DNA of 64,000 bases from Halobacteria archaeon AArc-dxtr1 (GCA_025517425.1 JAOPJY010000001.1:978217-1042216); one strand, 5' to 3'. Positions 1-9,394 are shown, counted from the stretch's first letter. Notes: generated by a model from the letters alone, not told the origin. A program made the numbers and translations.

Positions 1-2
1 TG

Positions 3-113
3 GCTGGCGAGGCATCGGCTGGCTTCCAGACGCCGGCGAGCGCGTTCGGCCCCGACTTCGTACTGGACCTCGCGCGGACGGAACGAACGGGAGTCGAATT
101 ACTGCCCGCCTGA
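3..113 (+). CDS. C-terminal end of a saccharopine dehydrogenase / enoyl reductase-like protein (partial)
   Basis: The first 111 bases hold an open frame that enters from outside the window and stops with TGA. The 36 visible residues contain GFQTPASAFGPDFV, which resembles the conserved C-terminal 'GG..TPA.A.G..LV..L...GV' segment of saccharopine-dehydrogenase-like NAD(P)-binding proteins (trans-acting enoyl reductase family). The Rossmann domain would lie upstream of the window. It converges on the DUF6069 gene, with 15 bases between the two stops. The call rests on a short tail only. Confidence 0.5.
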   Translation, partial: AGEASAGFQTPASAFGPDFVLDLARTERTGVELLPA

Positions 114-128
114 GACGGCGCTCGAAGG

Positions 129-545
129 TTACCTCGCCACGTTCGTCAGGACTGCCACGCAGCTCACCGCGACGACGACGTGCATCAGCATGAGAACGAC
201 GACCGCGGGCACCGTCGCGTTCGGGTCGAGTTCCAGCAACGCGACATCCGGGAGAAACGAGAGGACGAGGACGACCGCCGCGAGGCGAGTAAACGTCCGA
301 TCCGGCGTCTCCGAGACGCGGGTGAGCACACCGTAGACGAGCGTCGCACCCAGCGCACCGAGGACCGTCAGCAGCGTCACTGGCGGGACCGAAAGCGGGT
401 CGAACGGCTCGACGGTGTCGACCGCGAGCGCCGCCCAGAGGACGATCCAGTTCGCGACGACCGAGAGGACAGTCGCGAGCGCCCCCCGTGTGAGGAGCGT
501 TCGACCGTCGAGGCTCTGCGCGTCGGACGTATCGATCGCAGCCAT
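129..545 (-). CDS. DUF6069 family four-helix membrane protein
   Basis: A 138-residue protein with a short hydrophilic N-terminus and about four hydrophobic segments (near residues 15-40, 52-72, 84-100 and 110-135). The order and motifs (VANWIVLWAALAV, PLSVPPVTLLTVLGALGATLVYG, ...PDVALLELDP..., ALMLMHVVVAV-like end) fit the DUF6069 family of haloarchaeal and actinobacterial membrane proteins, whose function is unknown. I chose the internal Met at 545 (MAAIDTSD) over the upstream Mets because the preceding residues are Cys-rich and unlike the family. It stands alone between two converging or unrelated genes. Confidence 0.75.
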   Translation of the reverse strand: MAAIDTSDAQSLDGRTLLTRGALATVLSVVANWIVLWAALAVDTVEPFDPLSVPPVTLLTVLGALGATLVYGVLTRVSETPDRTFTRLAAVVLVLSFLPDVALLELDPNATVPAVVVLMLMHVVVAVSCVAVLTNVAR

Positions 546-699
546 GCATGTCATCTCGACACACGCACAGATCAGTGTACCGATGGGTGGGGAACTCACC
601 GGCGTCGCGAACGGGAGTTCGGCGATTCGGTGTGGCGGAATGGAAGCCGGCGTTGACTCGATGTTGCGGAACGCGAGCTAGCGTGGATCCGCCGTCGTC

Positions 700-1596
700 T
701 CAGTAACAGCGCTTTTCGACGCGCTCTCGGTACAACTGCGCGAGACGGTCGGTTATCGGCCCGGTGTCGACCGCATCGCCGCCTACAGCCTCGCCGCCTA
801 CAGCCTCGCCGTCGACGCTCGCGATCGGTCGGATCTCCCAGGTCGTGTTCGTCAGAAACGCCTCGGAGGCGTCCGCCAATCGCGCAGGCTCGTACCGGCC
901 CTCGGCGATGGGAACCTCGGCGTCCCGGGCGAGTTCGATGACGACTCGGCGGGTGATTCCCGGGAGTACCGGTCCCTCGGTCGTCGGGGTGTGAAGAGCC
1001 CCGTCGTCGACGAAGAAGAGGTTGCTCGTCGCGCCCTCCGCGAGGAAGCCGTCCGTGTCACACAGGAGCGCCTCGTCGCCGTCCTCGAGCTCCCGCCTGG
1101 CGAGGATACCGTTCAGGTAGTTGTGCGTCTTCGCCGCCGACGGAACTGCCGCATCCGGAATCCGGCGGGTCTCTACGCGCTCGACCCGGGCGGGCGCGTC
1201 CCAGACCGGATCGCCAGCCGTACCGCCCCTGGGAAGCGAGGCGACGTAGACGACGACCGTCGGGTCGACCTCGGGATCGGGCGTGAGTTTGCCGGGCTGG
1301 ACCCCGCGAGTAATCGAGAGCCGGACGTAAGCGTTGTCGAGCCCGTTCGCCCGCAGAGTCTCGTCGATTCGGCCCCGCAGGCCGGTTCGGGAGAGTCCGT
1401 GATCGATTCCGAGCGCCCGTGCGGAACGCTCGAGGCGGTCGGCGTGGGCGTGCCACTCGAAGAGCTTCCCGCCGTAGGCCCGGAGTGTCTCGAAGACGCC
1501 GTCGCCGTAGCGAAAGCCGCGGTCGTCGACGCGAACGGTCGCCTCGCTCGCGGGCACGAGGTCGCCGTCGACGTGGTACAGCAGGTCGTCGGTCAT
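700..1596 (-). CDS. pabC: Class IV PLP aminotransferase, probable aminodeoxychorismate lyase (PabC)
   Basis: 298 residues with the fold-type IV pattern: N-terminal VDDRGFRYGDGVFETLRAYGG, the PLP-lysine segment SAAKTHNYLNGILARRE near residue 155, and an EGATSNLFFV substrate/phosphate-binding stretch. The family includes branched-chain aminotransferases, D-amino acid aminotransferases and aminodeoxychorismate lyase. The nearby glutaminase and synthase genes on the same strand (2727-5085) make PabC the best guess: release of pyruvate from aminodeoxychorismate to give p-aminobenzoate. The C-terminal part carries two copies of a 5-residue GGEAV-type tandem repeat (15-nt repeat near 780-810). An inserted lipoprotein gene on the other strand separates it from the pab genes. 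Confidence 0.75.
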   Translation of the reverse strand: MTDDLLYHVDGDLVPASEATVRVDDRGFRYGDGVFETLRAYGGKLFEWHAHADRLERSARALGIDHGLSRTGLRGRIDETLRANGLDNAYVRLSITRGVQPGKLTPDPEVDPTVVVYVASLPRGGTAGDPVWDAPARVERVETRRIPDAAVPSAAKTHNYLNGILARRELEDGDEALLCDTDGFLAEGATSNLFFVDDGALHTPTTEGPVLPGITRRVVIELARDAEVPIAEGRYEPARLADASEAFLTNTTWEIRPIASVDGEAVGGEAVGGDAVDTGPITDRLAQLYRERVEKRCY

Positions 1597-1858
1597 GGTG
1601 CGAATCGGCGTCGCGTCTACCCGTTCGTCGCCGCCAGAGCACTATGAACCCACTGCTCGTCCTGTTGGAGGAGAGTTGAGGTGCAGATATGGGAAGGGGT
1701 GACTCACAGCAGTTGCACCGAAGACGGGTTATTCGGGGGTCTGTTCAGGAAGATCGGGTGTGGATCATCCGACAAGTACGTTTGCGAGTTGATCGATAAC
1801 TACAATCCGTATTTGAGCTTGGAGAACGTATTTATGTACACTTGTGGAATCGAAATAT

Positions 1859-2593
1859 ATGAATCGTCGGAACCTTCTCAAAATGGGTAGTTCTGGTGCA
1901 CTCATCAGTGTTTGTGGGTGCCTCGATCAGTTCGGAGACGTGCAAGGAACTGACGATAATTCGAATACCAATGCAGGCAACGGAGAGTTGAACGGCAACG
2001 AGTCGAAGGGTGAGCCATCCGGAGAGTTGACCGAGTATGGAGATAGCGCAGATCCGCTTGCGTTCGAGACACTACGACTCGGAGATTGCTACTTGGAACA
2101 GGAAGTGATCCCAAACGGAGTCTGTTCAGAGAACCCAACCTCACTCCACCGGACCGAAACAGTTGGCGACTTCCCGGCTGGCTCCACGGAGCTATACGGT
2201 TTCATACTTAATTCTCACGAAGATGCCGAACAACTTGACGAAACAGCTCTGAATGACCTCGGTATTGAAGGCGGATCACAGGCGGACACGTACGAACGAC
2301 CGAGCGTATTTGTCGATGACACGGATTTTGAGACCAACTCACTTATCGTGCTTCAAGGGGGTTTCTCATCTTCTCCCGGAACAGTTACCGTCAGCTCCGT
2401 CGGTGGACTCTCCAAGAATGAAATATACATTGGAGCAGAGACTTCACAAGAGGGTAATGATGAACCGGCGAGTCTGACAACCCTCATCCAAGTGGAGCAA
2501 TCCACAGTAGTTGATGGCCTTCGTGTCCGCCAAGCACACGAATTGGTAGAAACGGGCGAGATGCATTACGCAATATACGCTACTGAAAAATAG
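1859..2593 (+). CDS. Tat-exported lipoprotein of unknown function, AT-rich
   Basis: 244 residues starting MNRRNLLKMGSSG with a twin-Arg motif, a short hydrophobic stretch and a lipobox ending CGC at about residue 21, followed by an Asn/Glu/Asp/Gly-rich linker. This is the usual architecture of haloarchaeal Tat lipoproteins anchored outside the membrane. The mature part (from about residue 60) is a compact globular region with no domain I recognise. ATG at 1859 is preferred over 1844 because it places RR directly at the N-terminus. Base composition is clearly lower in GC (about half) than the neighbouring pab genes, and so are the ~180 upstream bases, suggesting a later insertion between pabC and pabA. 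Confidence 0.8.
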   Translation: MNRRNLLKMGSSGALISVCGCLDQFGDVQGTDDNSNTNAGNGELNGNESKGEPSGELTEYGDSADPLAFETLRLGDCYLEQEVIPNGVCSENPTSLHRTETVGDFPAGSTELYGFILNSHEDAEQLDETALNDLGIEGGSQADTYERPSVFVDDTDFETNSLIVLQGGFSSSPGTVTVSSVGGLSKNEIYIGAETSQEGNDEPASLTTLIQVEQSTVVDGLRVRQAHELVETGEMHYAIYATEK

Positions 2594-2726
2594 GCTGCTA
2601 CGGGGAAGTGTGTTTCTTCCGTAAGTGGTGTCTGTTTCCCCTGTATTGATCGTTGGCCCTTGCTAGAAGATCACATCGCGCACTAGTTCCTGATTCGTAC
2701 AGAGAGTACACACTACGCCTGCCGAC

Positions 2727-3482
2727 TCACTCGTCAGCGTCGTACTCGGCGGCGAACGCACAGAAGTTCCGGATCATCCGTTTGCCGACCGCAAGCGAGA
2801 TCTCCCGGCCCGCACCGACGGATCCCGCGACCGTCGTCGCGTTCGGATCGGTGGCTGCCGGGTCGGGAGCGGCGGCGGGGTCGCCCGAGCCGGACGCAAT
2901 TGGCTCTGACTCGGCCGGCTCCGGCTCGCGGGTGAGGATGCTCTCGGGGTGAAACTGGACGCCCAGGTGGGGACGCTCGCGATGGCGCACCGCCATCAGC
3001 ACGCCCCGCTCGTCGGCGGTACGGGCTGTCTCGACAAGGCTATCCGGCAGATCCTCGCGCTCGACGGCCAGGGAGTGATACCGGCCGACCTGGAAGCGCT
3101 CGGGGAGGCCGTCGAACAGCCCCTCACCGTCGTGGGAGACGACCGAGGGCTTGCCGTGGACGACCGAGGGAGCGTGGACGACGGGCGCGCCGTTGGCCGC
3201 ACAGAGCGCCTGGTGGCCCAGACAGACACCGAGGATCGGATACTCGGTCTCCCGGAAGAGGGGAATCGAGATCCCCGCCTCCGCGGGTGTGCCGGGCCCG
3301 GGCGAAACGACGATCCCCGTCGGGTCGAGTTCGCCCACGCCCGCGAGGTCGATCTCGTCGTTGCGCCGGACCACGACCTCGTCGGCTACCTCCCCAACGT
3401 ACTGGACGAGGTTGTACGCGAAGGAGTCGTAGTTGTCGACGACCAGCAACCGGTTGCTGCGATCGTCACTCACGTGGCTCAC
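2727..3482 (-). CDS. pabA: Glutamine amidotransferase subunit of aminodeoxychorismate/anthranilate synthase
   Basis: 251 residues, class I glutaminase. N-terminus [19 protein letters not shown], oxyanion segment SPGPGTP, nucleophile elbow GVCLGHQAL (Cys about residue 81) and HPESIL near the end are all visible. It supplies ammonia from glutamine to the partner encoded just upstream on the same strand; the two genes overlap by 17 bases. A low-complexity insertion rich in Pro, Ala, Glu and Asp (about residues 183-220) separates HPESIL from the final helix [11 protein letters not shown], which is unusual for the family. TrpG is an alternative assignment; the pabC-like neighbour favours PabA. Confidence 0.85.
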   Translation of the reverse strand: MSHVSDDRSNRLLVVDNYDSFAYNLVQYVGEVADEVVVRRNDEIDLAGVGELDPTGIVVSPGPGTPAEAGISIPLFRETEYPILGVCLGHQALCAANGAPVVHAPSVVHGKPSVVSHDGEGLFDGLPERFQVGRYHSLAVEREDLPDSLVETARTADERGVLMAVRHRERPHLGVQFHPESILTREPEPAESEPIASGSGDPAAAPDPAATDPNATTVAGSVGAGREISLAVGKRMIRNFCAFAAEYDADE

Positions 3483-5085
3483 CCCCGTCGGCCGAAAGCG
3501 CCATCTCGACGCGCTCGCCGAGGGCCTCGTCGATCGCGGTGATCAGCGCCCGGGCCTTGTCGAGGGTCTCGTCGTACTCCCGACCGGGCTCGGAGTCGTG
3601 GACGATGCCGGCGCCGACCCGGAGGTGGTACTCCTCGGCGTGGCAGACGAGCGTCCGGATCACGATGTTGAGCGTCGCCCGCCCGTCGAAGCCGAAGAGG
3701 CCGACGCTGCCGGTGTAGGGGCCCCGACGGGTCGTCTCGACCTCGTCGATGATCTCCATCGTCCGGGGCTTCGGCGCGCCTGTGATCGTCCCGCCGGGGA
3801 AGACCGCCGCGATCGCGTCCGCGAGCGTGGCGTCGGCCCGCAGGCGGCCGGTCACGTCTGAGACGAGGTGCATCACCTCGGAGTAGCGGTCGACCCGGCG
3901 GTACTCGGCGACGTCGACCGAGCCGTACTGACAGACCTTCCCGAGGTCGTTCCGTTCCAGATCGACCAACATCGCGTGCTCGGCGCGCTCTTTCTCGTCG
4001 GTCAGCAGATCGACCTCGAGTTCGCGGTCCGCCTCCGGGGTCTCGCCGCGGGGGCGGGTGCCGGCGATGGGTTCCGTACGGACGAAGTCACCGTTGCGTT
4101 CTAACAGGAGTTCGGGACTCGCGCTGACCAGATCGGCGGCGCGAAGTTCGAGCAGGCAGGAGTAGGGGGCCGGATTCACCCGGCGGAGGGCGTCGTAGGC
4201 GGCGACGGGGTGGACCGCCGCGGGGGCGGCGAGTCGCTGGGAGATGTTCGCCTGGAAGGTGTCGCCGTCGCGGATGTACGCCTTGACCCGGCGGACGCGC
4301 TCAGCGAACGCCTCGCGGTCGCAGTCGCTCTCGAAAGTTGCCTCGGTCGCGGCGACGGGCGGACCACCATGGCTCGGGTCGCCCGAGAGGGCTGCCTCCG
4401 CGAGTTCGAGTGCGCGCTCGCGGCCACGCTCGTAGGCCGCCTCGACGGCGGCGTCGCCGTCCAGCTCGACGCGCGGACAGGCCGTCACCCGCAGCGTGAC
4501 CGGTTCGTCGTCGGCGTCGGAATCCGTCGCGGAGGTCGTGACACCGTCGCCTCCCTGGATTTCCCAGGCCGCGAGCCGGTCGTAGACGCGGCCCTCGAAC
4601 CGGGGCAGTCCCCGATCGTCGTCGGCGTCGGTCGGGAGCTCCTCGAGCTCCCGAGCCACGTCGTAGGATAGCCAGCCGATCACACCGCAGGGGTAGGGGA
4701 CATCACAGTCGCCACGAACGAGATCCTCGAGCGCCAGCCGACTCTCGAGAGCGTCTAGCGTGGGGGAGCCGTCGCCGCCTCGCGAGACCGCGTCCGCGCC
4801 GACAGTGAGCCGGTCGGTCGGGTCGACACCGAAGTAGCCCCATCCGGCCTGTCCGCCGGTCGTTTCGAGGAAGGAACCGTCGGATGTGCCGGGCTCGCGA
4901 GCCCGACGATACGCTAAAAACGGGTCCTCGACCTGAACGCGAACCTCGACGGGAACCCGGAGTTCGGTGGAGCCGGGGCGGTCGTCTTCGGCGCGAGAAG
5001 CGACGCTCGCATCTCGGCCGTCTGGAGCGCTGGAAACGGCCTCCCGGAAGGACGCGAGCGTGGTGACGACCTGCGGCTCCGTCAT
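3466..5085 (-). CDS. pabB: Chorismate-utilising synthase, PabB/TrpE family
   Basis: 539 residues. The C-terminal half has the chorismate-binding signature: [78 protein letters not shown] and [12 protein letters not shown]. It adds ammonia from the PabA-like subunit to chorismate. The residue in PI-x-GT is Ala, as in anthranilate synthase TrpE, where E. coli PabB has Lys, so ADC synthase versus anthranilate synthase is not settled. The start at 5085 ([10 protein letters not shown]) was chosen because upstream codons are Arg/Ser-rich and non-family. The stop overlaps the start of the glutaminase gene, giving translational coupling. Confidence 0.85.
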   Translation of the reverse strand: MTEPQVVTTLASFREAVSSAPDGRDASVASRAEDDRPGSTELRVPVEVRVQVEDPFLAYRRAREPGTSDGSFLETTGGQAGWGYFGVDPTDRLTVGADAVSRGGDGSPTLDALESRLALEDLVRGDCDVPYPCGVIGWLSYDVARELEELPTDADDDRGLPRFEGRVYDRLAAWEIQGGDGVTTSATDSDADDEPVTLRVTACPRVELDGDAAVEAAYERGRERALELAEAALSGDPSHGGPPVAATEATFESDCDREAFAERVRRVKAYIRDGDTFQANISQRLAAPAAVHPVAAYDALRRVNPAPYSCLLELRAADLVSASPELLLERNGDFVRTEPIAGTRPRGETPEADRELEVDLLTDEKERAEHAMLVDLERNDLGKVCQYGSVDVAEYRRVDRYSEVMHLVSDVTGRLRADATLADAIAAVFPGGTITGAPKPRTMEIIDEVETTRRGPYTGSVGLFGFDGRATLNIVIRTLVCHAEEYHLRVGAGIVHDSEPGREYDETLDKARALITAIDEALGERVEMALSADGGEPRE

Positions 5086-5164
5086 AGGCACAGAGAGGAC
5101 TCGGCGGGGTAATCGTCTTGCGGTTCTCGGCGACGTTCGCCGCGGATCGCGACCGATGGACCGG

Positions 5165-5896
5165 TCAGCGGACTTCTGCCCGATTGATCCAGCCCTGGAG
5201 TCGCTTCTCGGAGATTTCAGTCTGCTCGGCGAGGTCGCCCGCGTCGGCAGCTGCCAGCTCAGTGACGGTCTCGACGCCCGCATCGGCCAGGCGGTCGGCG
5301 TAGGCCGGCCCGATTCCCTTGATCACGTCGACGGGTTCGCCCGCTTCCGCCTCGTCTGCAGCGTCGGAATCGTCGTCGCTCGAGGCAGCGTCGTCGACCT
5401 CGTCTGCAGTCTCTTCAGCAACCGCGTCTGCGGCGTCGCCTCCCTCATCCTCCTCGGCGGTCGCCTGGTCCGCAGCGGGGTCGGACTCCTCGACGCCCGA
5501 ATCGGCTTCTTCGTCGCCGTCGGCCTCGTCGGCCGTGTCGTCGATTTCGGGTTCCGGCTCGTCCTCAGATGCCATCTCTTCGGGTTCGTCATCCGATTCG
5601 TCGACATCGGAGGTCGGTCTGTCGTCGGCCGTTTTCTCCGTCGAGGGCGCCGCGTCGGCGTCGGTCGGCCCTGCCGCTTCGCCAGGCTCGGCCGCCGACT
5701 CCGGCTCTGCCGGCGTCTGCGTCATCGAGTCAGTCGATCCGGCGGCCGAGGTGCCGGCTGCGGCGGCGTCGTCAGGTTCCTCGGTGCTCTCTATCGATCG
5801 CTCGCGTTCGACGGTTACGCTCACGTCGCGCGATCGCGCGGGTTCGTCGTCACCGCCGAGTCCGAGCAACGACTTTAGCTTCTGAATGAGTGCCAT
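5165..5896 (-). CDS. Acidic helix-hairpin-helix protein
   Basis: 243 residues in three parts: a short amphipathic start ([15 protein letters not shown]), about 160 residues of extremely acidic Asp/Glu/Ala-rich low-complexity sequence, and a C-terminal helix-hairpin-helix unit ([20 protein letters not shown] followed by [15 protein letters not shown] and a closing helix). The HhH resembles those in DNA-repair and topoisomerase proteins and in ribosomal L21-like modules, so nucleic-acid binding is likely. The acidic tract is probably disordered. It lies between pabB and aroE on the same strand; the 80-base gap to pabB does not itself suggest a shared function. Confidence 0.75.
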   Translation of the reverse strand: MALIQKLKSLLGLGGDDEPARSRDVSVTVERERSIESTEEPDDAAAAGTSAAGSTDSMTQTPAEPESAAEPGEAAGPTDADAAPSTEKTADDRPTSDVDESDDEPEEMASEDEPEPEIDDTADEADGDEEADSGVEESDPAADQATAEEDEGGDAADAVAEETADEVDDAASSDDDSDAADEAEAGEPVDVIKGIGPAYADRLADAGVETVTELAAADAGDLAEQTEISEKRLQGWINRAEVR

Positions 5897-5938
5897 TTAG
5901 TGAATATTATCGACTCAGACACTTAAAGCCGTCCGGTT

Positions 5939-6739
5939 CTAGAGGTGTTCGCGGAGCGCCGCGTTCATCGGTTCGACCGGCGCGTCGACGTCGAGCCAGC
6001 GTTCGAAGGCGGCGACGCCCTGGTAGAGCAGCATCCAGGCGCCGTCGACCGTGGTGGCTCCCGCGGCCGCCGCGTCCCGGAGGAGGCGCGTCTCGAGCGG
6101 GCGGTAGACGGCGTCGAGGACTGCCAGCTCGCCGTGGAGGGCGTCGGCCGGAACCGGCGTCGCGTCTTCTTCCATGCCGACGCTCGTGGCGTTGACGAGG
6201 ACGTCGGCCTCGGCGAGTCTATCGGGAAGTGCGCCGAGTCCGTACCCCGTCGCTCCGGGAACCGCTTGGGCCAGCTCGTGGGCGGTCGACTCGGTCCGGT
6301 TGGCGATCTCAACGGTTGCGCCCGCGTCGGCGAGACCGAACGCGATCGCTCGTCCCGCACCGCCGGCGCCGACGACGACGGCGTGCGCGCCGTCGATCGC
6401 GACGTCGTGGTCGCGCAGCGCGCGGATCGCACCCGCGGCGTCCGTGTTGTGGCCGGTCGGCGCATCGCCCGAGAAGTCGATCGTGTTCACGGCGCCGATG
6501 CGCTGGGCCAACTCGTCCGGTTCGACGACGTCGAGGACGTCCTGTTTGAACGGGATCGTCACGTTCAGCCCGCGAACGTCGAGCGCCTGGGCGCCCCGGA
6601 CGGCGGCCTCGATCTCGTCGATCTCGGGTTCGAAGGTGACGTAGCGGGCGTCGATCCCGAGCGCCTCGTATCCCGCTTCGTGCATCGGCGGGGACAGCGA
6701 GTGGCCGACGGGGTTTCCGAGTAGTCCAAAGACGTGCAT
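5939..6739 (-). CDS. aroE: Shikimate dehydrogenase
   Basis: 266 residues. It reduces 3-dehydroshikimate with NADPH in the chorismate pathway. Visible: N-terminal [21 protein letters not shown] (shikimate-binding SxS), [10 protein letters not shown] with the catalytic Lys, NTDAAG, the Rossmann loop [19 protein letters not shown], the NADP-type ANRTES segment and [11 protein letters not shown] at 6739 gives the standard N-terminus; nine extra upstream codons are not family-like. A TATA-like ATAAT on the minus strand near 6764-6771 lies about 28 bases upstream, fitting a leaderless transcript. aroD lies 9 kb away in the same window. Confidence 0.95.
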   Translation of the reverse strand: MHVFGLLGNPVGHSLSPPMHEAGYEALGIDARYVTFEPEIDEIEAAVRGAQALDVRGLNVTIPFKQDVLDVVEPDELAQRIGAVNTIDFSGDAPTGHNTDAAGAIRALRDHDVAIDGAHAVVVGAGGAGRAIAFGLADAGATVEIANRTESTAHELAQAVPGATGYGLGALPDRLAEADVLVNATSVGMEEDATPVPADALHGELAVLDAVYRPLETRLLRDAAAAGATTVDGAWMLLYQGVAAFERWLDVDAPVEPMNAALREHL

Positions 6740-6865
6740 ACCGGTCTCTGCTCGCGGAGGGATCATAATCAGTGCGGCTCGGCGCTGTTGTGGTTTCGGT
6801 CAAGGGCGGCCCACGGGGCAGGTCGGTCCGTTTATCCCCTGTTCACGAGTATCGCCGAACAGATC

Positions 6866-7816
6866 ATGGCGCTCGGTCCCGACCTAGTGGTTCCCGTCGT
6901 CTTGCTGGCGGCAGGGATCGTTGCGCTCTACGTCGGCGCGGAGCTGCTCGTCTCGGGCGCTGGCGGGCTCGCGTTCGGAATCGGCCTCCGGGCGGCCACT
7001 GTCGGCGTCACCGTCATCGCGTTCGCGACGACCGCTCCCGAACTGTTCGTCGCGACCATCGGCGCGCTCGACGTCTCGACCGACGTCGGCCTCGGAGCGA
7101 TCATCGGCTCGAACGTCGCCAACATCGGTCTCGTACTCGGGCTCGCAGCACTGATACGGCCGCTGTCGATCAGCACGGTCGCGATGACGCGCCACGTCCC
7201 GTTCATGGTGCTGTCGGCGTTCCTGCTGGTCGCGCTCGCGTGGAACGGGGAGCTGGGCCGACTCGACGGACTCGTGATGCTCGCCGCACTCGCGGGCTTT
7301 ACCGCGTACCTGCTGTACTACGTCAACGCAGATCCCGCGCCGATGGTCGACGATCCGGACGCTCGAAACGGCGTCCAAGCACGTGACGTTGCGCTGGTCC
7401 TCGGCGGTTTGCTCGCGCTCGTGGTCGGCTCGCGGTGGCTGATCTCCGGCAGCGTCGATCTCCTCTCGGCGTTCGGCTTCTCCGATCTGTTCATCGGGCT
7501 CACGGTGCTCGCGCTCGGCACCTCCCTGCCCGAGCTCGCAGCGTCGGTCGTGGGAGCGCTGCGCGGAGAGACCCAGTTCGCGATCGGAAACGTGGTGGGT
7601 TCGAACGTCTACAACATCCTCGCCGTGCTCGGGCTCGTAGCGGTGATCACGCCGATCCCCGTCTCGTCGGGAACCCTGCGGTTCGAACTCCCCGCGCTCG
7701 TCGCGTTCACCGTCGTCCTCGTCGCGATGATGGGGTACGGGCGACGACTCACGCGCCTGGACGGACTCGCACTGCTCGCGGGCTACGTCGGCTTTATCTA
7801 CCTGTTACTGCCCTGA
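6866..7816 (+). CDS. Sodium/calcium exchanger family membrane antiporter (YrbG-like)
   Basis: 316 residues with about ten hydrophobic segments in two inverted halves. Each half carries the alpha-repeat motifs of the CaCA superfamily: ATTAPELFVATIGAL then GSNVANIGLVLG in the first, and LGTSLPELAASVVGAL then GSNVYNILAVLG in the second. It should exchange Ca2+ (or another cation) for Na+ across the cytoplasmic membrane. The start at 6866 is supported by a TTTATC box at 6830-6836, about 30 bases upstream. It is divergent from aroE and followed by dtdA with an 81-base gap. Confidence 0.92.
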   Translation: MALGPDLVVPVVLLAAGIVALYVGAELLVSGAGGLAFGIGLRAATVGVTVIAFATTAPELFVATIGALDVSTDVGLGAIIGSNVANIGLVLGLAALIRPLSISTVAMTRHVPFMVLSAFLLVALAWNGELGRLDGLVMLAALAGFTAYLLYYVNADPAPMVDDPDARNGVQARDVALVLGGLLALVVGSRWLISGSVDLLSAFGFSDLFIGLTVLALGTSLPELAASVVGALRGETQFAIGNVVGSNVYNILAVLGLVAVITPIPVSSGTLRFELPALVAFTVVLVAMMGYGRRLTRLDGLALLAGYVGFIYLLLP

Positions 7817-7897
7817 TCGGCTCCCCTGCTGTCGGCGGAACCCGACTTAGCTGGTGGGAACCGTCACGTATTCGGCCGCCCGCGAGCAACTGCGGAC

Positions 7898-9283
7898 GTG
7901 ATCGCGATCGTCGAGAGCCGAGCCGATCGGGCCTCAGAGCACATCTGCGAGCGCCTGCGAGAGCTCGCCGACTGGGAGCGGCGGGAAGACCCGAGCCAGC
8001 CGGACGCCAAGGGCGGGGGCACCTACGACCGCACCGACGCCTTCGAACTGCGGTCGTTCGAGCAGCGCCACCTCGAGATGGAGCATCCGGCGGCGGCGTT
8101 CTCCGGCGATCCAGACCTGCTGGTGTTCGCCTCCCGACACGCCGGCGAGACGGGGCCGTTGCTAACCGGTCACTTCACGGGAAACTTCGGCCCGGCAGAG
8201 TACGGCGGAGAAGACCGCGCGCTCGCCGCGGCGTGTCCGAACGCGCTCGTCCGATTCCGCGAGGCCGCCGCCGAGTACGCCCCCGAGGGCTACGACATCG
8301 GCCTCGAATGTACCCACCACGGCCCGACCGACGTCGGCTGCCCCTCGTTGTTCGCCGAACTCGGCAGTTCCGACGAGCAGTGGGACGACCCGGAGGGAGC
8401 GACGGCCGTCGCCCGCGCCATCCTCGCGCTGGCAGGCGTCTCCCCCCACCGCGAGCGCACCGTCGTCGGCTTCGGCGGCGGCCACTACGTCCCCCGATTC
8501 GAGCGTATCGTCCGGGAGACGCCGTGGGCTGTCGGCCACGTCGCCGCCGACTGGGCGCTCTCCGCGATGGGGGACCCCGCCGAGAACGAGGCGGTGATCG
8601 AGCGGGCATTCGTCGAAAGCGGGGCGGAGCTCGCGGTCGTCGACGACGACCGACCGGAGCTCGAAGGCGTGATCGAGAACCTCGGCTACCGAACCGTGAG
8701 CGAGGCGTGGCTCCGCGAGGTTGGCGACCGACCTCTCGAGCTCGTCGCGCGTGTCGAGGACGCGCTCGGCCCAGTTGCAGACGGCGTGCAGTTTGGCGAG
8801 CGCATCCCCGAGGCCCCCGCGGACGGCGATACCGGTGGTTTCGCCGTCGTCGACCTGCCTGCGGAGCTGGCCGCCGAAGCGGAGGGGATCGATCCCGACC
8901 GCGTTCGGCGGACGGTCGCCACCCACAGCGTCGCCTTCGAGACCGAAAACGGCGGCAGCCGCGTCGGCGAACGAGCGGCGCTCCCCTCGGACACGACTCT
9001 CGAACCCGTCGTCGAGGCGCTGGCGGAGATCCTCGAAGAATCCTACGAGACGGTTCGCGTAGAGTCGGACGCGGTCGTCGCCGAGGGGTTGGCGTTCGAC
9101 CCATCGCTGGCCAGCGAGGCCGGCGTCCCGGAAGGGCCGAAGTTCGGCGCGCTAGCCAGCGGCTCGCCGGTCACCGTCGACGGGAAAACTGTCGAGCCGG
9201 GGGACGTTCGAGTCCGCCGAACCAGTCGCTTTCCGATTCCGTCAGGGACCTCGTCAGGTGATCGCGGATCTCCCACCCAGTAG
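7898..9283 (+). CDS. dtdA: D-aminoacyl-tRNA deacylase (archaeal/plant GEK1 type)
   Basis: 461 residues beginning at a GTG codon, the only plausible start before the conserved IAIVESRADRASEHI. Family landmarks are TGHFTGNFGPAEYGG, the metal/catalytic-looking ECTHHGPTDVGCPSLF and VVGFGGGHYVPRFE. It hydrolyses mischarged D-aminoacyl-tRNAs (and Gly-tRNA-Ala) for translation quality control. The conserved catalytic domain covers roughly residues 1-260; the C-terminal ~190 residues, acidic and less conserved, are the usual haloarchaeal extension. It stands immediately upstream of ftsZ1 on the same strand. Confidence 0.93.
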   Translation: MIAIVESRADRASEHICERLRELADWERREDPSQPDAKGGGTYDRTDAFELRSFEQRHLEMEHPAAAFSGDPDLLVFASRHAGETGPLLTGHFTGNFGPAEYGGEDRALAAACPNALVRFREAAAEYAPEGYDIGLECTHHGPTDVGCPSLFAELGSSDEQWDDPEGATAVARAILALAGVSPHRERTVVGFGGGHYVPRFERIVRETPWAVGHVAADWALSAMGDPAENEAVIERAFVESGAELAVVDDDRPELEGVIENLGYRTVSEAWLREVGDRPLELVARVEDALGPVADGVQFGERIPEAPADGDTGGFAVVDLPAELAAEAEGIDPDRVRRTVATHSVAFETENGGSRVGERAALPSDTTLEPVVEALAEILEESYETVRVESDAVVAEGLAFDPSLASEAGVPEGPKFGALASGSPVTVDGKTVEPGDVRVRRTSRFPIPSGTSSGDRGSPTQ

Positions 9284-9302
9284 GCGCTCCATTCACTCGA
9301 GT

Positions 9303-9381
9303 GACGCGATAGTAATATCGTATTACCGCGTCTGACGTTCGTCTGACGCCGAGGGGGAAAGGATATGATGCTTCATCATAT
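9303..9381. promoter_or_regulatory. Two palindromic elements upstream of ftsZ1
   Basis: Two separate dyads lie in the 111-base gap before ftsZ1. The first spans 9303-9332: GACGCG and CGCGTC arms enclosing a perfect GTAATA-TCG-TATTAC (a 3-base bulge on one side). The second, 9363-9381, is ATATGATG-CTT-CATCATAT, perfect over 8 bp, ending 13 bases before the ATG. Between them GTCTGACG occurs twice in tandem (near 9330-9348). The AT-rich cores could include the TATA element or bind a dimeric regulator; the second could also fold as an RNA hairpin next to the start codon. Confidence 0.6.
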
Positions 9382-9394
9382 AGAACGGCACAAG

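Noticed and set aside
1681-1890. Plus-strand 69-codon frame before the AT-rich lipoprotein
   Set aside because: Overlaps the lipoprotein start in another frame and shows no conserved pattern; likely promoter DNA.
4967-5878. Plus-strand frame of 303 codons over the start of pabB and the HhH gene
   Set aside because: Opposite to clearly coding sequence and low in complexity; shadows the acidic tract.
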